Both the position numbers and the translations under genes were made by a program. From Alphaproteobacteria bacterium (lineage in GTDB: Bacteria > Pseudomonadota > Alphaproteobacteria > RF32 > UBA3637), in NCBI GenBank assembly GCA_017632555.1, contig JAGBRF010000045.1, positions 1 through 14,649 of the forward strand: a stretch of DNA of 14,649 bases, in the 5' to 3' direction. A model generated the notes under the pieces. That model did not search any database, was not told the DNA's origin, and saw only the letters and a program-made list of their open reading frames with translations. The stretch's first letter is position 1, and each line of letters starts with the position of its first letter. Shown here piece after piece: positions 13,473 through 14,649 of the stretch.

Positions 13473-14009
13473 TTATAAAGACGAACTTTCACTTGACGTT
13501 GATGTCGGTGCCTGTTCACCTTTTAAAATGTTTTGAATTTTTGCAGTTGCTTCTTCAATACCGATACCGGCACAAGCAGCATATTCATGAACTAAACGAC
13601 CAAAAGCATGTTCGAAAACTTGACGTTCACTGTATGATTGTTCGCCTTTATCGGCCGGTTTGTTCAAATCACGAACAACTTCTGCAATTTGACACGGATC
13701 GCCGGAATTAATTTTTGCATCATATTCTTGGCTGCGGCGACTCCACATAGTTTTTTTAATTTTTGGTTTTCCTTTTAAACTTTCCAATGCCGTTTCCATA
13801 ATGTCAAGGGACGACAAAGGACGTAAATGTGTTTTTCCAACATTTGTCATAGGAATACGCATTGTCATTCTGTCCTTGTCGAAGTTGACCGCAATGAGCT
13901 CCAACTTCTGTCCAGCGACTTCGGATTGTGTAATGTCAACAACTTTGCCGACACCGTGCGTCGGATAAACCACAAAATCCCCCGGGTTGAAACGATATTC
14001 TTTACTCAT
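13473..14009 (-). CDS. carD: CarD/CdnL-family RNA polymerase-binding regulator
   Basis: CarD/CdnL proteins bind the RNA polymerase beta subunit and stabilise open promoter complexes, often at rRNA promoters. This 178-residue protein has the N-terminal RNA-polymerase-interacting domain (about 1-65: FNPGDFVVYPTHGVGKVVDI). The C-terminal helical DNA-binding domain (about 70-162) includes the conserved segment MWSRRSQEYDAKINSGDP, whose Trp is the residue that wedges at the upstream edge of the bubble. A short Ser/Thr-rich tail ends the protein. The length suits alphaproteobacterial CdnL. The ferredoxin gene immediately upstream on the same strand is a known alphaproteobacterial neighbour. It has its own promoter at 14043-14071 and shares a terminator with the flagellar operon. 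Confidence 0.95.
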   Translation of the reverse strand: MSKEYRFNPGDFVVYPTHGVGKVVDITQSEVAGQKLELIAVNFDKDRMTMRIPMTNVGKTHLRPLSSLDIMETALESLKGKPKIKKTMWSRRSQEYDAKINSGDPCQIAEVVRDLNKPADKGEQSYSERQVFEHAFGRLVHEYAACAGIGIEEATAKIQNILKGEQAPTSTSSESSSL

Positions 14010-14042
14010 TTACTTTCCTTTTCTTCTTAAATCATGCTAATA

Positions 14043-14071
14043 CATATAGCACATTTTTTTGAAAAAATCAA
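14043..14071 (-). promoter_or_regulatory. Promoter for carD
   Basis: On the minus strand, TTGATT (14066-14071) and TATATG (14043-14048) are spaced by 17 bases, with TGC (14049-14051) as an extended -10. It lies downstream of the ferredoxin terminator, so carD is likely transcribed on its own. Confidence 0.55.
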
Positions 14072-14077
14072 ACATAA

Positions 14078-14111
14078 AAAAAGCTAACCTTTCAAAAAAA
14101 GTTAGCTTTTT
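14078..14111 (-). terminator. Intrinsic terminator of the ferredoxin gene
   Basis: An 11-base perfect stem, AAAAAGCTAAC (14078-14088) with GTTAGCTTTTT (14101-14111), has a 12-base loop. Read on the minus strand, it begins four bases past the ferredoxin stop codon and continues into a run of seven U. It separates the ferredoxin and carD transcripts. Confidence 0.85.
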
Positions 14112-14115
14112 GAAC

Positions 14116-14355
14116 TTATTTGTCTGCAACAGGCCATTCTTTCGACTTTTCAGCGTTGAAAGCAATCCACTTTTCATCCGCTTCATCGGAAGAAGCAATA
14201 GCGCCTTGCGGGCATTCGGAAATGCAAATTCCGCAATCAATGCATGTATCCGGATCAACAACTACTTGCGTGTCGCCTTCGTGAAAAGCACTGACAGGGC
14301 AAACTTCTACGCAACTTTTGCATAAAACGCAAGAATCATTTACTACTGATGCCAT
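14116..14355 (-). CDS. Small ferredoxin, FdxA-like with two predicted [4Fe-4S] clusters
   Basis: A soluble 79-residue electron carrier. The ATG at 14355 is chosen because AGGAG (14363-14367) sits seven bases upstream; an in-frame ATG ten codons earlier lacks such a site and adds a non-family N-terminus. Two cluster motifs are complete: C9-x2-C12-x2-C15-x3-C19-P and C38-x2-C41-x2-C44-x3-C48-P. The C-terminal region (AFNAEKSKEWP) resembles that of FdxA, the seven-iron ferredoxin of Azotobacter and alphaproteobacteria. FdxA has CX2CX4CX3C in the first motif and a [3Fe-4S] cluster. The two-residue shorter spacing here predicts two [4Fe-4S] clusters instead. The redox partners are unknown. It lies upstream of carD and divergent from htpG. 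Confidence 0.9.
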   Translation of the reverse strand: MASVVNDSCVLCKSCVEVCPVSAFHEGDTQVVVDPDTCIDCGICISECPQGAIASSDEADEKWIAFNAEKSKEWPVADK

Positions 14356-14398
14356 TTGTATACTCCTTTTTAATGTTAAAAACATTCAACCATTAGAC

Positions 14399-14430
14399 TA
14401 AAAAAAAGAAAAATTCAAGTCTTTTTTTTA
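14399..14430. repeat. A/T-rich 11-base inverted repeat between the ferredoxin gene and htpG
   Basis: TAAAAAAAAGA (14399-14409) and TCTTTTTTTTA (14420-14430) are perfect complements with a ten-base loop. The stem has a single G-C pair, so a stable RNA hairpin is doubtful. The phased A and T runs could bend DNA in this divergent promoter region. A weak minus-strand promoter for the ferredoxin gene (TTGAAT at 14413-14418, TCTAAT at 14392-14397, spacer 15) overlaps it. Confidence 0.4.
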
Positions 14431-14435
14431 TTGTG

Positions 14436-14467
14436 CTTGCTTTTTTCCTTATTCCATACCATATAAT
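14436..14467 (+). promoter_or_regulatory. Candidate htpG promoter with sigma70-like and heat-shock-like elements
   Basis: A perfect TATAAT lies at 14462-14467, with only a weak -35 (TTGCTT, 14437-14442, spacer 19). Overlapping it, CTTG (14436-14439) and CCATAT (14459-14464) fit part of an RpoH (sigma32) promoter, which would be expected for htpG. The elements are suggestive, not conclusive. Confidence 0.4.
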
Positions 14468-14500
14468 GATACACATAATGTATTAAAATGGAGTTAAAAA

Positions 14501-14649
14501 ATGTCACAAACTGAAAAATATGAATTTCAAGCCGAAGTTGGCAAAGTACTAGATATTGTTGTCAATGCACTTTATTCACACAGTGAAATTTTCTTGCGTG
14601 AATTAATTTCCAACGCTTCTGATGCAGCAGATAAATTGCGTTATAGCGC
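14501..14649 (+). CDS. htpG: Molecular chaperone HtpG (Hsp90), N-terminal fragment cut by window end
   Basis: The first 49 codons of HtpG are present, and the gene runs off the window. HtpG is the bacterial Hsp90, an ATP-dependent cytosolic chaperone. The translation shows the GHKL ATPase N-terminus: [20 protein letters not shown], then [19 protein letters not shown], with the catalytic Glu (E34) and the Mg-binding Asn (N38) of the N-box. The start is supported by ATGGAG at 14488-14493, seven bases upstream, and by the family's typical N-terminal spacing. It is divergent from the ferredoxin gene. Confidence 0.95.
   Translation, partial: MSQTEKYEFQAEVGKVLDIVVNALYSHSEIFLRELISNASDAADKLRYS

Noticed and set aside
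1..14649. CRISPR array, tRNA, rRNA, riboswitch, insertion sequence or phage genes
   Set aside because: I saw no regularly spaced direct repeats, tRNA-like cloverleaf, conserved riboswitch core, transposase motif or flanking inverted repeats.

Overview
The window is AT-rich chromosomal DNA from a flagellated Gram-negative bacterium, most likely an alphaproteobacterium. The evidence is a CarD/CdnL-type regulator beside an FdxA-like ferredoxin, the flagellar basal-body and stator genes with FlhF and FlhG, an RluD-type pseudouridine synthase, and promoters with TTGAxx/TATxxT-like elements. The low GC content and compact genes suggest a host-associated or gut-type lineage; this last point is inference. 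Genes are tightly packed, no gap exceeds 150 bases, and I saw no rRNA, tRNA, CRISPR array, insertion sequence or prophage.

Layout. (1) 1-3657, minus strand: lysS, then a small two-helix membrane protein (DUF4282-like), then a BatA-like VWA protein and a translationally coupled BatB-like VWA protein cut by the window edge. The BatB-like copy has lost its metal-binding (MIDAS) residues. (2) 3786-6867, plus strand: an apparent three-gene operon of two unrecognised polytopic membrane proteins and a class I, Fe-S-containing RNA m5U methyltransferase. The second membrane protein ends in a histone-H1-like lysine-rich tail. (3) 6924-7580: an unrecognised glycine-rich membrane-hairpin protein with its own promoter and an internal repeat. 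(4) 7596-8531, minus: rluD-type gene, converging on the previous gene. (5) 8640-13420, plus: a compact flagellar operon fliF-fliG-fliN-motA-flhF-flhG with overlapping or nearly abutting genes, ended by a strong bidirectional terminator. (6) 13473-14355, minus: carD and a ferredoxin, each with its own signals. (7) 14501-14649, plus: the start of htpG.

The flagellar operon encodes the rotor base (FliF), the switch (FliG, FliN), a stator subunit (MotA) and the pair that sets flagellar position and number (FlhF, FlhG). The most unusual element is FliF: at 286 residues it keeps the RBM3 ring-building domain, two membrane helices and the FliG-binding tail, but lacks the whole RBM1/RBM2 region. An in-frame stop just before its start rules out an upstream extension. 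MotA and FliG also show altered residues at the classical electrostatic rotor-stator contacts. Together these suggest a reduced or remodelled motor. FliH, FliM and MotB are not in this stretch.
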